Below are positions 48,531 to 61,310 of a stretch of 64,000 bases of DNA, in pieces. Each line of letters opens with the position of its first letter. Position 1 is the stretch's first letter. The stretch is from Neurospora tetraspora. Lineage: Eukaryota; Ascomycota; Sordariomycetes; Sordariales; Sordariaceae. Both the position numbers and the translations under genes were made by a program. Under the pieces are notes generated by a model that was not told where the DNA came from, did not search any database, and saw only the letters and a list, made by a program, of their open reading frames with translations. The DNA is taken from the NCBI RefSeq assembly GCF_033439725.1, contig NW_026944389.1:1054001-1118000 (forward strand). The letters are read 5' to 3'.

Positions 48531-50305
48531 AATAGTAGAGTAGGAGAAGTTAGAGGGTCCCTTTCTCCGAAGAAATAAAGGGATTCGTAGAGGCTAACTT
48601 CCTATACAAACATTATTATATAAAATTATAAAAAAAAAAGAGTAAGGAATATAAATAGCCCGTATAAACTTTTAAATTCTCTTTATTATTTTCTAAATTT
48701 CTAAAATTAGTATTAGAAGGACTAATTATAATAGTAGCCTCTTTAAATTCGCGTAATTTTATAATTCTTTTAATAATATTAAGAGTATTTAATAAATACT
48801 TTTAATAGTTATAAAAATAGTAGGGGTAATAGAGGTAGTAGGGATGGAATTAATTTAAATAATTATAGCTGTAATATTATAAATAAAGGGGTATTTACGT
48901 ATAAATTCCGGGAGGGGAGAAGCTTTACGCTTCTTAACGCGAATAAAAATTAAAGTATATTTATAGTAAGTAGTGTTATTCTAAACCTTTTAAATTAATA
49001 AAATCTTTATATTCTTCTCTAATATAGCCAGCCTTTCTAGAGATTTAAATACTTTAGTTTCGAGGCTATTTACGCCCGTTTAAATAAATTTTAAGTATTC
49101 GATAAAAAAATTATATTAGAAGCGGTAATAAAGTCAGCGGTAACGAGGTCGACGGTAGTGGGAGTTTCGGTAATGGGAATAAGAGTGTAGGGAGCCAAAG
49201 TAACGAAAGGAAGGGTTATAAAAGCGTCGGTATAGGTTATGATATTTAAAAAAAAGTTGGGGTCGGTAAATCACCGGTTGAGGGCGTTGGGGTCGAAGAC
49301 GTTAATTTTTTCGAATTTAAATAAATATTTTAAAATTTCGTTTATAAAAATTAAATTATTACGGGCAAGGGTAGTGGCGGGCTCTAATTTATCCTTAATA
49401 CTAAAATATCCTTCACGGTTCTACTTTAAATATATTTTTTAAGCTTTAGGAGGAAGGGTTATATAAATTGTCGCCGAATCGAGTTGGTAAGTAATATAAT
49501 AAATAACATTTTAATTATAGTAATATGCGTACTTGCGAATAAAATAAGGTTAATATTAATTCGTATAAATAATATAAGTAGTTATACCTTCTTAAGCCTT
49601 TTTAAAGTTAATAAAAGAATTTCTAAAATCGTTAGCGTATAAAGAAGGGAGAATACTATAGAATTCGATAGGGATTGCTTTAATTATAAAAATTATAGGG
49701 CCGCGACGCTACGGAGCCGATTTACTTTCTAAAGGGTTAGAAATTTCGGTTAGGAAAAATACGAAATTATTAGGACTAAAGGGGGTAGAGGGTAGGAGAG
49801 TAAAGCGGACGCTAAGAATAGTGGGAATAGTGTAAAAAGGAGGGGTAGTAAAAATAATTTAAAAAAAGGGTGCCGGTAGAAGTACGGGGAGTTGAGGGAA
49901 TTGGAGGGGCGATAATAGAAGTAGTAGTAATTGCGGTAATAGAACGAGTACGGCGATTAGAAGAGGCTGTAAGAATGCGGAGAATAGAGAGTTAAACGCG
50001 AATATATTTTTCTTTTTCTTCGTTCTTTTTCTTCTTTTATTCGAAGATCGTACGGGAAATTATTTTATTCGTATTTATAAAATGGGTTAATTATTATAAT
50101 ACTACGGAGGAAGGGGGGGATTTACGGGAGGTTATCAAAGTTTCGTTAAAGAGGGAAAGAAAAGGAAGGGAGAAGGGAAGGGCGGGAGGAAAACCTTTTA
50201 TATTTCAAAGCGGGGCGACGGCTATAAAACGGATTAATTTAACTAGAAGGAGGAGGATACGTAATATTAGAAGGCACGCATATAATTTATATATAAGTTA
50301 TAACG
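48531..50305. other. Unassigned AT-rich repeat DNA
   Basis: Possible gag-like protein on the minus strand near 49.0-49.9 kb (Thr/Pro-rich, VFDPNALNR), too degraded to assign. No host gene. Confidence 0.35.
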
Positions 50306-50310
50306 TTATT

Positions 50311-50588
50311 TGTTACTAAAGTAACCTAGATTGGGAGAGGGGGGCTAATATTAGGGGCTACCGCCTAGAGGTTTATATTAAGTTCTATAGCTTAATTACT
50401 TGTGGCTTATACCCTATAGTACGGCGTTACGCTTCTATAGTACCGTATACGTGCTTGTAGCCCCCTTTAAAAGGCTATAGTTTGTAGCTCCGCTTTGCAG
50501 CCCGACTTTTCCCCCTTTCTTCTTTATAGAACCTTATCGATCTCTTTTTGGCCCAGCAGCTGTGCAGCACTCTGCTGTCCCCCTTACA
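50311..50588. mobile_element. Solo LTR, 278 bp
   Basis: Starts TGTTACTAAAG, ends CCCCCTTACA, flanked by the 5-bp duplication TTATT (50306-50310, 50589-50593). It lies in a chromovirus copy; a related copy at about 63690-63710 lacks it, approximating the empty site. Confidence 0.8.
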
Positions 50589-50593
50589 TTATT

Positions 50594-51217
50594 ATTCCTT
50601 ATACTTTTAGTATTATTTTTTCAATATATTTAATATACCCCTAGATACGCTAGGTATAGTCTTATATTTATTTCTAGGTTATTTGCTCTATTTACGGTAT
50701 ATTAGGGTTTTAAATTTCGGGTGTCCTAATTGAAAAGTATTTTAATTAAGTGTCCGAATATAATTTTATCGGGCAATAGGCCTACGCTATCTTGGGGAAA
50801 GCTATTTTATATTATATTTAGGGCTAGGATAGCTTTTAACTAGTCGTTCTAATAGTAATTAACGAACGGTCGAAAGCGTTAGTTAATATAGGTATTTATA
50901 ACCTTTATTTGGCCTACCGTTTAATTATATCCCGTAGTAGCTAATTTATATTTAGTCCCGGTTAATTTCGATATTTCGCCGGTAAAGGTAAATATAAATT
51001 ATAGTCCCTTATCTGAAATTTTTTTTTTAATATATTATAAATATAGTAAGGTCTTTCGTAATATATCCGGGCCGCATTATAGGTAATAGCGTTCTCTATA
51101 TAAGGGGTAACCTAAAATAATTTTAATAGACGGTTAATTATTACTAACGCGTTGTTGAAACCGTATTTATCGTTCGGCATTTTTTTAAAGTCTATAATAA
51201 TAAATGTTTATTTCCGG
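50594..51217 (-). pseudogene. Chromovirus integrase fragment
   Basis: The minus strand reads IIIDFKKMPNDKYGFNNALV, then LPAKYRN and, with stops, a stretch like GQ-T-x-(V/I)-x-N-x-Y. This is the DDE integrase core of Ty3/gypsy. It closely parallels 63700-64000 and 57250-57540. The upstream side is cut by the chromovirus LTR that ends at 51223. Confidence 0.7.
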
Positions 51218-51222
51218 GCTAG

Positions 51223-54200
51223 TGCAAGGGCACAGTATGGGTGAGTCGAAGGCAAAACTAAAATTCCATCTATAATGAAAGATTTTAAATAGGGAAAAGA
51301 AAAGAGGAAGAGAACTAAATATAAGCGTATAGACTGAAATAAATACCCTAGTCGTATAAGCGATAACGGGACACATATACGGGTCGCTATTAGCCAATCC
51401 CTTTACTTATATCTGTGAGGGCACGCACATTCACGAGAGAAAGCCAGCTCAAGTAGGAATATAGCGCAATTCAAATACAAAACTAAAGCTAAAGAAAGAA
51501 AGAGGAAAGGTGTAAAGGTGGGCTGGCTGCACGAGAATAAGTATGTGCGCGCTAGAACTTCTAGGACCCACTTCGAGTAAGCCCAATACTAGTGCAAGCG
51601 TTCCGCGAAAGCGGTACGCAAGTACGTGACTAATATACTCCTAGGAAGTCATAATATTGGGCTATAATATTACCCCCCCCCCCTCCAATTAACAGTTTAG
51701 ACCCAAAGCCGAAAACGTAGCAAAAACTAAAAGTATAAAAAGATGTCTTAATATAAGCCTATTTTAAACTTACAACCTTATCGCTTTCTAAATTTAATAA
51801 TACCCTTGGGGTAGGGAAATATAGTTATTACTACGTTATTTAACTAGTCCTACGATCGTTGCTAGCTTAATCGTTAGATATAATTCCGAAAGGGCCGCTT
51901 ATAATCCTCCTTATCGCTCCAATCCCCTCCTATAAAAATAAAGAAAACCGCCTTAAATCCTTCTACGGTATATTATTCTCCTTATTACAACCGGGATATT
52001 ATTTTCTTTATAATTCTCCTTATCCCCCTTTAATTAGTAGGTTAATTATTTAGGTGGATTAGGCTTATCCGGATATTTTGTATAATATTTTTAAAGTATT
52101 ATAATTATATTTTTGAATTTATCAACTGAATACTATTCCCGGTCGGGGTCCCAACTTCTCTATTCTATTTAGTATTAGAATTTCCTATTAACGGCTTTAG
52201 ACGATAATACTTTATATATTTCCTATTCCTCCTCTCCGTTATCTATTATAATTTCCCTAATAGGATTCTACTTAACTTACCCCGGTAGTAGGTTATTAGC
52301 GTCCTTCCCTAAATAATTAATATAAAATACTTTTTTACCCCTATACAATTCGGGTTAATCTAATTTATAATAATAATAATCCTATTCACGCTTGACTGTC
52401 TAATTTAATTAATTGCCTATTTAGGTATACGGTCCTTCGTCGTTCAAAGCCGGGCGGAAAAACCGTATATCCGAGACCACTACCACGAATACCGGATAAA
52501 AACCTCCCGCGTCTTTACATCTAATATTTTCCTTCGTTTATCCCAAGCCTTCCTTTCGTTATTCTCCTCTAATTAACCCCTCTACCCCTACCCTTTCTTC
52601 ACTGCCCCGGGACCGTCTACTTTTTTATAGAGTAGTATTTTAGAGGGAAGGAAGAAAGGATTTACAGATTCGATCGGCGTTCTTAAAGTCTTCTTTCGGC
52701 CCGAGGGCCCTAATTTCGGAGGCGAAGATAAGTATTACCCTACTTACTATTAGGGAATCGTGCGCTGATTGGGCGGAGAAGCTATCGTACTATCAGACGG
52801 GGTGATTTCTTTTATCGAGGAGTAGAAAATCGATTTAAATCTACTTTAGTAGGGTTCTTAGGGTTTTAGACTAGGGAGAGCCCTACAAATTTAACCACGT
52901 ACTTAGGGTAGGGGAAGAATTCCAAGCCGAAAAGATCGGATAGAAGAGAGGGGAGTAGGATTCGAACCTACAACCTCACGGAACAACCGCAAGGTAAACC
53001 AAGCCCAAATCTTCCCAACTGAGCTATCCCCCCTAATCTAATTTATAAGAGTATCCCTTTATTACTTCAATATAATATAAGATATAAGTAAATAGTCGGT
53101 CTAATTTATTATTCAGTTTATGGGTTATTTAATTTTTTTTAATAATAAATATTTTATTACTTATTCTAAAGTCCGGTTCCTTTCAATATCGGTTCGCCTA
53201 AACCGCTTATTATTATTAGGCTTTATTAATAGCGCTTATAGCCCTATCCCTAATTTATTTTAGTTGTCGTATTAATGCTTAAGCTTCCGACTTATTGAAA
53301 CATTTTCGAATAGGGAGACCGGCTAACTACGTACAGCTTTATTAATCGAAAAATATTAATATAGGATATCCTATAACTACTTCGTAGGGCAACAACTTAT
53401 TTAAACTCTTACATAGTAGTATAACTTGGGCAGTATCCAACGCTAAGAGCGCTAGCGATTAATCGTCCTAATTATAATTAATAAAAGGCCGAAGTTTCTA
53501 ATTTAAGTACTAATTTATAATTTCTATTTATTTTACAGTCTAGGAATAATCTAGGCTATTAAATTTCTAAATAATACCTAAGAATTTAATAAATTCTTAT
53601 ATAAAATCGAATATAAATTAAGGGCCTCTATTATTAATAACCTCCTCCGGGCACCTAAATACCTACATAGTCCCTAATAGTAGAATTAAACCGCTTAACG
53701 GGCTATTACTATATCCTTATATAGGGAATACTAGGATATTTTAATAAAGTAATTAATTATTACTAAAATATTATTATAACCCTGCTTATTTATTAATATA
53801 GATTTAAAATTAATTACTACGCTTCGCTAAAGTCTTCCGTCCATTACTAGTATAAGGTAAAGCTTCCTTAATATTTTATCCTTCAAGTGCTTTAATATTT
53901 TATGTTTTTAATAATTTATTACGTAGCGGTTAATATCCGAAATTATCGCTAACTACTAATATTATTTATATACTAGCCACCTTATTTTTACTTTATTAGG
54001 ATACGCCGTAGTAAATTATACATACATATCCCATATTAAATATATCCTTATATCTTTATCCTTTAACACTACTAACTTACCCTTATAATAAAATAAACTA
54101 TTATTTAAAGTAAAGGATATATTGGGAAGTTTTACTTTCTTTTTATATAACGATAATAAATCCATACTATAATTTAATATTAAGAGCTTATTAATTAATA

Positions 54201-54570
54201 CTATCCCCAATAGGGTCGCCGTAGTACTTTCCTCCTGATCTCTTTCTATAATTAATAATTATATTATTTAAAGTACTATCGTTAAACTTATTATAAGAAT
54301 AATATATAATTTAACCGTATTTATATCCTCCTTATTACTAGCGAAAATAAGAAACCCTTCCTTATCCGGTTTTAATAAGCGGAGGGTATACTAATCCTCT
54401 TTTTTAGCTTTAATCGTCTTTAAACTTTTAAGTTTCCGAGATAATACGTCGATAGTAACGTTCTCCTTCTTAGAGCAATGAGTTATACGGAATTAATATT
54501 CTAAAAGGGTTTTTAACTATTGTACTTATTTACTATTTAATACCTTTTTACTCCTAAAGTATTTTAAAGC
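51223..54570 (-). mobile_element. Chromovirus 3' half with 3' LTR, RIP-mutated
   Basis: Minus strand, from high to low coordinates: RNase H to integrase 54.56-53.05 kb (HCSKKENVTIDVLSRKL, then a long integrase stretch with SLYKDIVIA and INQYLNQKLRPFINY); a SINE-like insertion at 52859-53033; a chromodomain at about 52.4-52.08 kb (EIYKVLSSKAVNRKF..SWDPDREY); a polypurine tract at 51670-51690 (run of 11 G); and an LTR 51669-51223 (447 bp, ends CCCTTGCA). The last 200 bp of this LTR match the LTRs at 58201 and 60961; the first half does not. Confidence 0.75.
52859..53033 (-). mobile_element. tRNA-headed SINE-like element, copy 2
   Basis: Head 52948-53033 is 86 nt as in copy 1: acceptor GGGGGGA paired with TCCCCTC, T stem GTAGG paired with CCTAC, A box TAGCTCAGTTGG and B box GGTTCGAATCC intact. 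The body to 52859 matches copy 1. It lies between chromovirus integrase and chromodomain, so it is a late insertion. Confidence 0.6.
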
Positions 54571-54574
54571 TTAG

Positions 54575-55930
54575 TGTAAGGGGCTGGCGCCCAGAGGTCG
54601 AGCCTGGTTGCAAGCCAGAGCTATGGACCTTTGACAGGGCCTGCAGACCCGCTTATTTGCCTGCCCCCTAATTGGCCAGGCTTCCAGTATATAGGTGTCC
54701 TTCCAGCCTAGCCGGGCTTGTAGGACCTCTTCTTCCCCTTTATTAATAATTTCAAGCTCTGTTCTACCCTTACTGCTGTGTATACTTAGTAGACCCGTGA
54801 TATATTGTTGACCCTTTTCTTCACTACCTTCTAAACCTTTTTGTTCGTTTGTATAGGAGAGTTACGATTGTCTGTACGATTTTTTTGCCGTGCTCAACTT
54901 TTTCGTTTTCTTTGCTCTACTACGGTTTCTATCCTTTGGGATTAGATTGCTAGCGAAAGGTAATAATAATTCGTTGTGGTTATTTAATCCTTGGTCGATT
55001 AGATGGTTGAATTTAAGGTTTCTTAGTCTATAGTTGTTCCCTTCGTTGTAGCCTCTCCTTATTAGCTCAAGTTAGTCCTTCCCTATTTGATTAAACTGTT
55101 TAGGGAGACTTTAGATTTCGATGCTTGGTTCTATATTACCGAGGTAAAACTTTATATTAATGGTCTAGGTATTGGTAATTTGGAGCCCTAATTTTATTAT
55201 TTTATTCTAATTTTTTATTTCTTATTTAGAAGACCCTTCTTTCTTTTGCCCGATAGCTGACGAATTGTTTATTAGCGAGGTTATTGTAGAAATTCTACTA
55301 GTCCTACGGCGAAACGAATTCCGATAAACGTACGGCCTAAGAATTCTTTGAAACTTTGTAAGCCCGAAACAAAGTAATTAAAATATTCCTCCTCTATTTT
55401 AATAAAGTCTTCGATTGAGTTTAGAGCAATTAGATAAATAGTTTAAAGTAGACTTTTTTTATAGGTAATTTGAATAAAGAGTAGCGAATAAGGTTGAAGG
55501 AAAAGACGGACGTTCTAGAGGGTTTCAAAATTCTATAAGAATATTTCCGACGTTTGGATGGTAATAATCATTTAGGGGATATTGTAAATCCCGGGGATCT
55601 TATATAAATTAGTACTATAAGGATATTTAGGGTTGTAAGATGCGGTAGTCTATTTAGAGCTTCTAGTTCCGGTTTTAGGATTATTTTTAAATAATAATAA
55701 TGTTGGAAGAAGGAGAACCGTTGTATAGATTGTAGCTCTTAAATACATTGAGTAAAGGAATATCCTATTAATAAGAATAAGGGTAAGGGTAAAGCCGTTA
55801 TACAGTTATATAATATATTTATTGAGTCGGTTGGGGATCTTAATAATAATAAAATTTATAATAATTACGAATAGAAATTGCTTGGAGAAATTAAAAATCG
55901 GCCCGGAAATATTATAGTTAGGAAAGGATT
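54575..55930 (+). mobile_element. 5' LTR plus gag of an LTR element
   Basis: The LTR 54575-54802 (TGTAAGGGGCTGGCGCCC..CCCGTGATA) matches the solo LTR at 59486-59721. Downstream, a plus-strand gag-like frame ends in a zinc knuckle near 55720-55765 (CIDCSS, then His and Cys positions, Cys now Tyr). The sequence just after the LTR (GTTGACCCTTTTC) resembles the same position in the element at 19958. No pol or 3' LTR is found; the element seems cut near 55930. Confidence 0.6.
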
Positions 55931-57004
55931 AATGTGAATAGGCTGAACGACAACGAACGAATCAATGATGATGGTGATGTATTGAGTAGAGTAGAGGTCA
56001 GACTGTGTGTAAAGTCTGGAGGTCTAAAAGTAGGGCAAGGGAGGTCCCTGTGCGGTGGTGCCATGGCCAGTGAAGGGAGAAGGGAGCCATGGCTGGCCGC
56101 ACGTGACACGGGACACCTCCAACAGAAATTCTATAACGTTAACCCTAATATATTACTACTACCGGCCTAACTTAAGAAAAGAAGAGGGCGACTAAAGAAA
56201 AAGGTAATAAAGTCGGAGGATACCCTAAAATAATTAGAAGTACTACCACCAATTCGACGAAATATAAAATTAAATAAAAAATAAAATATCAATAAGAATT
56301 CAATAAAAAAGAATTTAAGATTTATAGCGCCAACCCTACCCTAAATCTCTAAAAAATAAATCTCCTAAACTTATTCCAAAGAATAGCCCGAGATTTACTT
56401 ATACTTTAATTTCTTTACTTTATTTTACTATAGGACTTTTATAGGCAGGTTCCTCCTAAATAGTCTCCCTAAATCGGTCTCCCCAATTCGAATAAAATTG
56501 TATAATAGTTATAAGACGTTAGCGCAAACAAATAGCGCGTTTTAATAATTACATTGCGAAAAAGAGAAAATAAAGAATTATAAATACGATTCGAATATAT
56601 AATTTCTACATTACTTATACTAGTAGCGGCGCTTTAAGCGTCTTCGTACGCCGCTATATTATAGGGCCTTTATAGCACCCCCTTACAAGGGTTGGCGATA
56701 ATAAAGAGGAGAGGTAGCAATTATAAAAACAATTAGAATATTGTTTAGAATTATTTGGTAAAATAATAAATATTTCGGTAGAAGGGTTACGTTTAGTAAT
56801 ATTTTGGCTAGTATTCTACCTTTAAATAAGAATTCTAATACTAAGTAACTTCCCGTCTTAATATACGCACTAAAGGATTTTATCAGATTATAATTAAGTA
56901 TATCCACAGGGTGACCGGGAAGACCTACTTTGAAGGACTCAAAGGCAAAACTATATATTTAATTAACCATTTCGTAAACAGGGACTTCTTTTGCGAGGGG
57001 TTAG
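55931..57004. other. Unassigned sequence with a GC-richer patch
   Basis: 55930-56130 has near-normal composition and starts TGTGAATAGGC, similar to the copia LTR end at 26297, so it may be LTR-derived. 56170-57000 has a long plus frame with RIP-type stops (IRRNIKLNKK, FVRRYIIGPLQHPLTRVGD) that I do not recognise. Confidence 0.4.
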
Positions 57005-57249
57005 TATCACAGGGCTAGATTACATGCCCTGTGCCAATCGTGCCATTAGCCAATGCTGTACTGCGGCTCAGCTGCAGCCATTGCTATGGTACTAGGCTTA
57101 GCCTTGGTAGTGGTTACGGGGTAGATCCATATAAGTGGATTTCACCCGTGCCCTATATCTGCCCTGGCTACGCACACCTTTCTTACTTCCCTCGTACAAC
57201 AACAACAAAGATCATACCTCATACCTAACGGTGCCCTCGCCCCGTGATA
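57005..57249. mobile_element. Solo-LTR-like element, 245 bp
   Basis: Starts TATCACAGGG and ends CCCCGTGATA. Both ends fit TG..CA after RIP at TpG and CpA. Flanks GTTAG and ATTAA would match if G to A changes occurred. Interior composition is near normal. Confidence 0.55.
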
Positions 57250-58580
57250 ATTAATTAGTAATTATAACCGTTTATTAATTACTATTAAAATAATTATTTT
57301 AAGGCTATCGCTACCCTAAATATTGTATAAAATAGTTTATTATAAAATAATATAGGCTTATTTCCTTACGAAATTATATTTAAATACTTAATAAGGATAC
57401 TTTTCGATTAGGACGCCCGTACTTAAAACCCTAATTTACCGCGGATAACATAATTAACCCGGGAATAGGCTTAAAATTACGCCTAACGTATTTGGGGATA
57501 CGTCGAATACGTTGGGGAAATAATATTGAAAATATAAGAGTAATAAGCGGCGTAAATTATTAAGAAGCGGAAGGAACCCGATTTCGAATTAAGTAATAAA
57601 ATTATTATTATTAAAAGGCTCTAATCTATAACGATTTAACTTAATAATAAATTCGATTTCCCTAATACCCGTAATTATTATAGAATTATTAAGAAAATAG
57701 GGTATTCCTACCGGCTAGAATTATTAGAGAGTTAGAAAAGTACTAATATATTTTATACGGACCGCTTGTAAAAGTATAATAATAATCCGCTCCCGGGATA
57801 AGTACCCGAATATTTTAATTTAGTTATAGATAAAGACGGAGATTCCGAGTGGGAAGTCGATAAGGTTATAGCTTTTAAAATGATTAATGGGAAGTACTTT
57901 TATTAGGCGGATTGGAAAGGTTAGGACCCCAATTTAGAGTAGTATTCCGCTTTTATTTTTAAATACGCGCCGAAGGCGCTTTAAGACTTTTGCGAAATTA
58001 ATCCGGATGCCCCGGGCCCGCCTTAACGATTAATAAATTAATTTAATAAAGATATAGAATAGTACGACGGCGGCGAATATTCCGAATTAGAGGGATTAAA
58101 GCGTTTATAGCGTGTTATAAGGAAAAACTAAATATAGTTCGGGTTTTATATAATTATTTAGTAAAATTCGCGGACGAATTTTTTTTATAGGGGGGAAAAA
58201 TATAACGGCGCTAGCGGATTAGGTTTGGGTGCTATATACGAAGGTAATTTATAAGGGTATTAAAATAAAATATATAAAGGATTCTAAATATAATAAAGTT
58301 TAGGGGACACGAATTATTTAATTAGCTATACTAAAACTAATTGTAGGGTAGATCTTAGTACGTATAGGGTTTACCATGTAGGTTAAGGGCATACGAGTGA
58401 AGGGATTGGGTAATAGCGACCTGTATATAGGTCCCGCTGTCGCTTGTAGGATTAGGGTATTTATTTGGGTCTATACGCTTATACCTAATTCTCTTCCTCT
58501 TTTCTTTTCCCTATCTAAAATCTTCTATTATAGATGGAATCTTAGTTTTGCCTTCGACTCACCCATACTGTACCCTTGCA
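57250..58580 (+). mobile_element. Chromovirus 3' end with LTR, RIP-mutated
   Basis: Plus strand: integrase end 57.25-57.55 kb; chromodomain 57.84-58.06 kb (SEWEVDKVIAFKMINGKYFY, then NPDAPGP); polypurine tract at 58187-58200 (AGGGGGGGAAAAA type); LTR 58201-58580, 380 bp, starting TATAACGGCG (originally TG) and ending CCCTTGCA. Confidence 0.8.
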
Positions 58581-59485
58581 CTCTATTCTTTAAGAGTACT
58601 CTCTAATAGTAGTATTTAAATACTCGTACAATCCGCTACCTATATTCCGCCGCCTCACCGTACAGTAAATTCCCTGCCCGTTATTCTTCCTACCTATATA
58701 CTAACTAACTCCCTATATTCATAGAAATCCTCCAGCTTTTAACTTAGCGATATTAGTAATAAAGTACGTATGGCAGTACAAGGGAAGGGATGGAATAGGT
58801 AAATATATTTGGTATTTATATTTAATAATATTTATTCTTAAAGTTTTATATATAGTTTCAATACCATTAATCGTATCGTATCGCCAGCTAGCAGTATAGT
58901 AGACTAGCGGCAATAAAAAGTAAATTATTTCTAAAAAAAATATACGTCCGTATACAATCCCAACCGCGCCCAGTAGGTGTGCGGGTCTAAGTGCGCGGTT
59001 AATTTCTAATGCGAACTAATATTTGGTAATATCTAGTACTCTACGGGTGCGAGACTAATATCCCGATATAATATCTATAGTACTTCTATTGTCCGTTGGT
59101 GCGATATGGTGCAACCCCCTGTATAGGTGCATTATCCATATTGGTGTACATACAATGTAAAGTGCGAAAATGTGCGATACCGTGGGCCATCCTTTTTTGA
59201 CATTGCAACCAAATTAAGAACGCATCACCCCCACCGTGAACGCACATATGCAGCACGACGCCCGCTTACGAACTTACTAAGAAAAGTTTACTAAGGTCCT
59301 TATTCGGGGCGCTACCCCCTAATAGTATTCCTGCTATATAATTATTAGGGATTATAAGGTTTGCATATTCGCTGAAGGTAAAGATTATTGCGCCCTGTGC
59401 GCCCGGTCTAAGAATTCCGAAATTTGCCGGCGCTAGCCCTCTATTATTTAGGAGCGGTACTATATTTAATTAGTATAGGGTTACC
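58581..59485. other. Unassigned repeat DNA
   Basis: 58930-59270 has near-normal base composition without a recognisable gene. 59280-59480 is degraded repeat into which the solo LTR at 59486 inserted. Confidence 0.35.
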
Positions 59486-59721
59486 TGTAACGGGCTGGCG
59501 CCCAGAGGTTATGCCTGGCTCTGGGAGCTAGGCTTCCAGAGATGCCTCGGGCTTGTAGACCTTCTGGGTGGGCCATGGTTCCTTCCCCCTGATTGGCTAG
59601 GGTCCTAGTATTTAGGTTTTCCCTGCAGAGCTGGCACGGCCTGCAGACCTTTTCCTCCTTGTTAACAATCTCAAGCTCTGTTCCACCCCTACTGCAGTGC
59701 ACACCCAGTAGACCCGTGACA
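59486..59721 (+). mobile_element. Solo LTR, 236 bp
   Basis: Starts TGTAACGGGCTGGCGCCC, ends CCCGTGACA, perfect 5-bp duplication TTACC (59481-59485, 59722-59726). Same family as 54575-54802. Little RIP. Confidence 0.88.
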
Positions 59722-60960
59722 TTACCTTATCGGTAAGGGGGCTGGTAGTAAGATTTATTAAGTTTTCCGCAAAGTAGTGATTGTCGTTTGTTATTTTAAA
59801 GATGTAGTTAAGGATAGCTATCCTATTAAATAAATCGTTCTTTTATTTCTTCTAATATAATATTCCTTTATTTATATTTATTATTAGGGATACTCCGTAT
59901 TTAGTTGTTAAGTACCCTATAGGTAAGGAACCGCCCGCTTAGCCCGCCGCCGTAGTAATTTTAATTATGGTTCCAATAGTTCTAATACCTTTAATTTCGG
60001 CTGAAGTATTAAGCTTATTAGAGGAAGACGTTTAAACCGTCCGTACGGATTGAGCTAATTAGGTTGCTTCCTAAGTTTTAATTCATATTGAATTTTTTTG
60101 TTCCAGTTGTGAAATTATTAATTGACTTAACGCCGCCGCTATTACCGCCGAATCCGCTATTTGTACCGTTTTTAGTATAATAAATAAAATTAATATTATT
60201 GTTTCTGGGTTCAAATCTCGTCTTTTTAAGTTCGAATCCTAATTCATTACCGTCGTTATTTAACTATTTAAGTTCGAATCCTATATCTTTACATTAGAGG
60301 AGGAGAGGAAGAAAGAGAGGGAGAAGGTAGTAGAAGAAGTAAATTGGGAGTTAGAGGACGAAGGGGAATTTAGGGAGCAGTTAGCGTTATTATCGGGTAG
60401 GGTAATATAATTGGTAAAGGAAGAGGCGGTATTAGAGGAGGAGCCGGTAGTATTAGAGGAAGAGGCGGAAATAGAAGTAATTCTGGGAGTAAAAATAGAA
60501 TATAAAGAGAAAGAAAAGAAGAAGAAGAAGAAAAAGATTAAGAAGAGAATTCGTTTTAAGGGGGAGGAGGAGGAGGAGGAGGTTAAAGCCCTTCCTAAGA
60601 AGAAGAAGAAAAATATTATCGCCTACGTTATTAAGAAGTTAAACGCCGCTACGGTAACGATATTAGAATACTTCGCTCCGAAGCTAGTAGTTGCTAACAA
60701 AATCGGTAATTATATTAAAGAGGACGCGTTATTAGGGGAAATAATATTTTAATTAATTTTAAGTTTACGCCTTCCTTTATTCTCGTTACCTTTAGCTACT
60801 AATAATAACTGCTTTCCTTTCCTTATTTTTCCCCTTATAAATTAATTAATTAGCCCGTTGTTAAGCCGGGCGTTTCTATACTTTTTTTTAAAGGTCTCTA
60901 GTACCTCTCTTGTTTTTAAAGTTGTTTAACAGGTATTAAAATAAAATTTTATACCCTTTC
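59722..60960. other. Unassigned repeat DNA with a charged reading frame
   Basis: A plus frame of about 150 codons at 60290-60755 is open except for one TAA near 60408. It is extremely rich in Glu and Lys. It may be gag-like or chance purine-strand bias. No start or promoter is supported. Confidence 0.35.
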
Positions 60961-61310
60961 TACAAGGGCACAGTATGGGTGAGTCGAAGGCATGGCTAAG
61001 ATTCTATCTATAATAGAAGATTTTAAATAGGGAAAAGAAAAGAGGAAGAGAATTAGGTATAAGCGTATAGACCCAAATAAATACTTTGGTCGTACAAGCG
61101 ATAGCGGGACCCGTATGCGGGTTACTATTAGCCAATCCCTTTATTCGTATCCCCTTTACCTATATAATAAACCTTATACGTATTAGGATCTACCCTATAG
61201 CTAATTTTAGTATAGCCAATTGAATAGTTTGTATCCCTTAGACCGTACTATATTTAAAATCCTTTATATACCTCATTTTAATACTTTTTTAAATTATATT
61301 CGTATATAGT

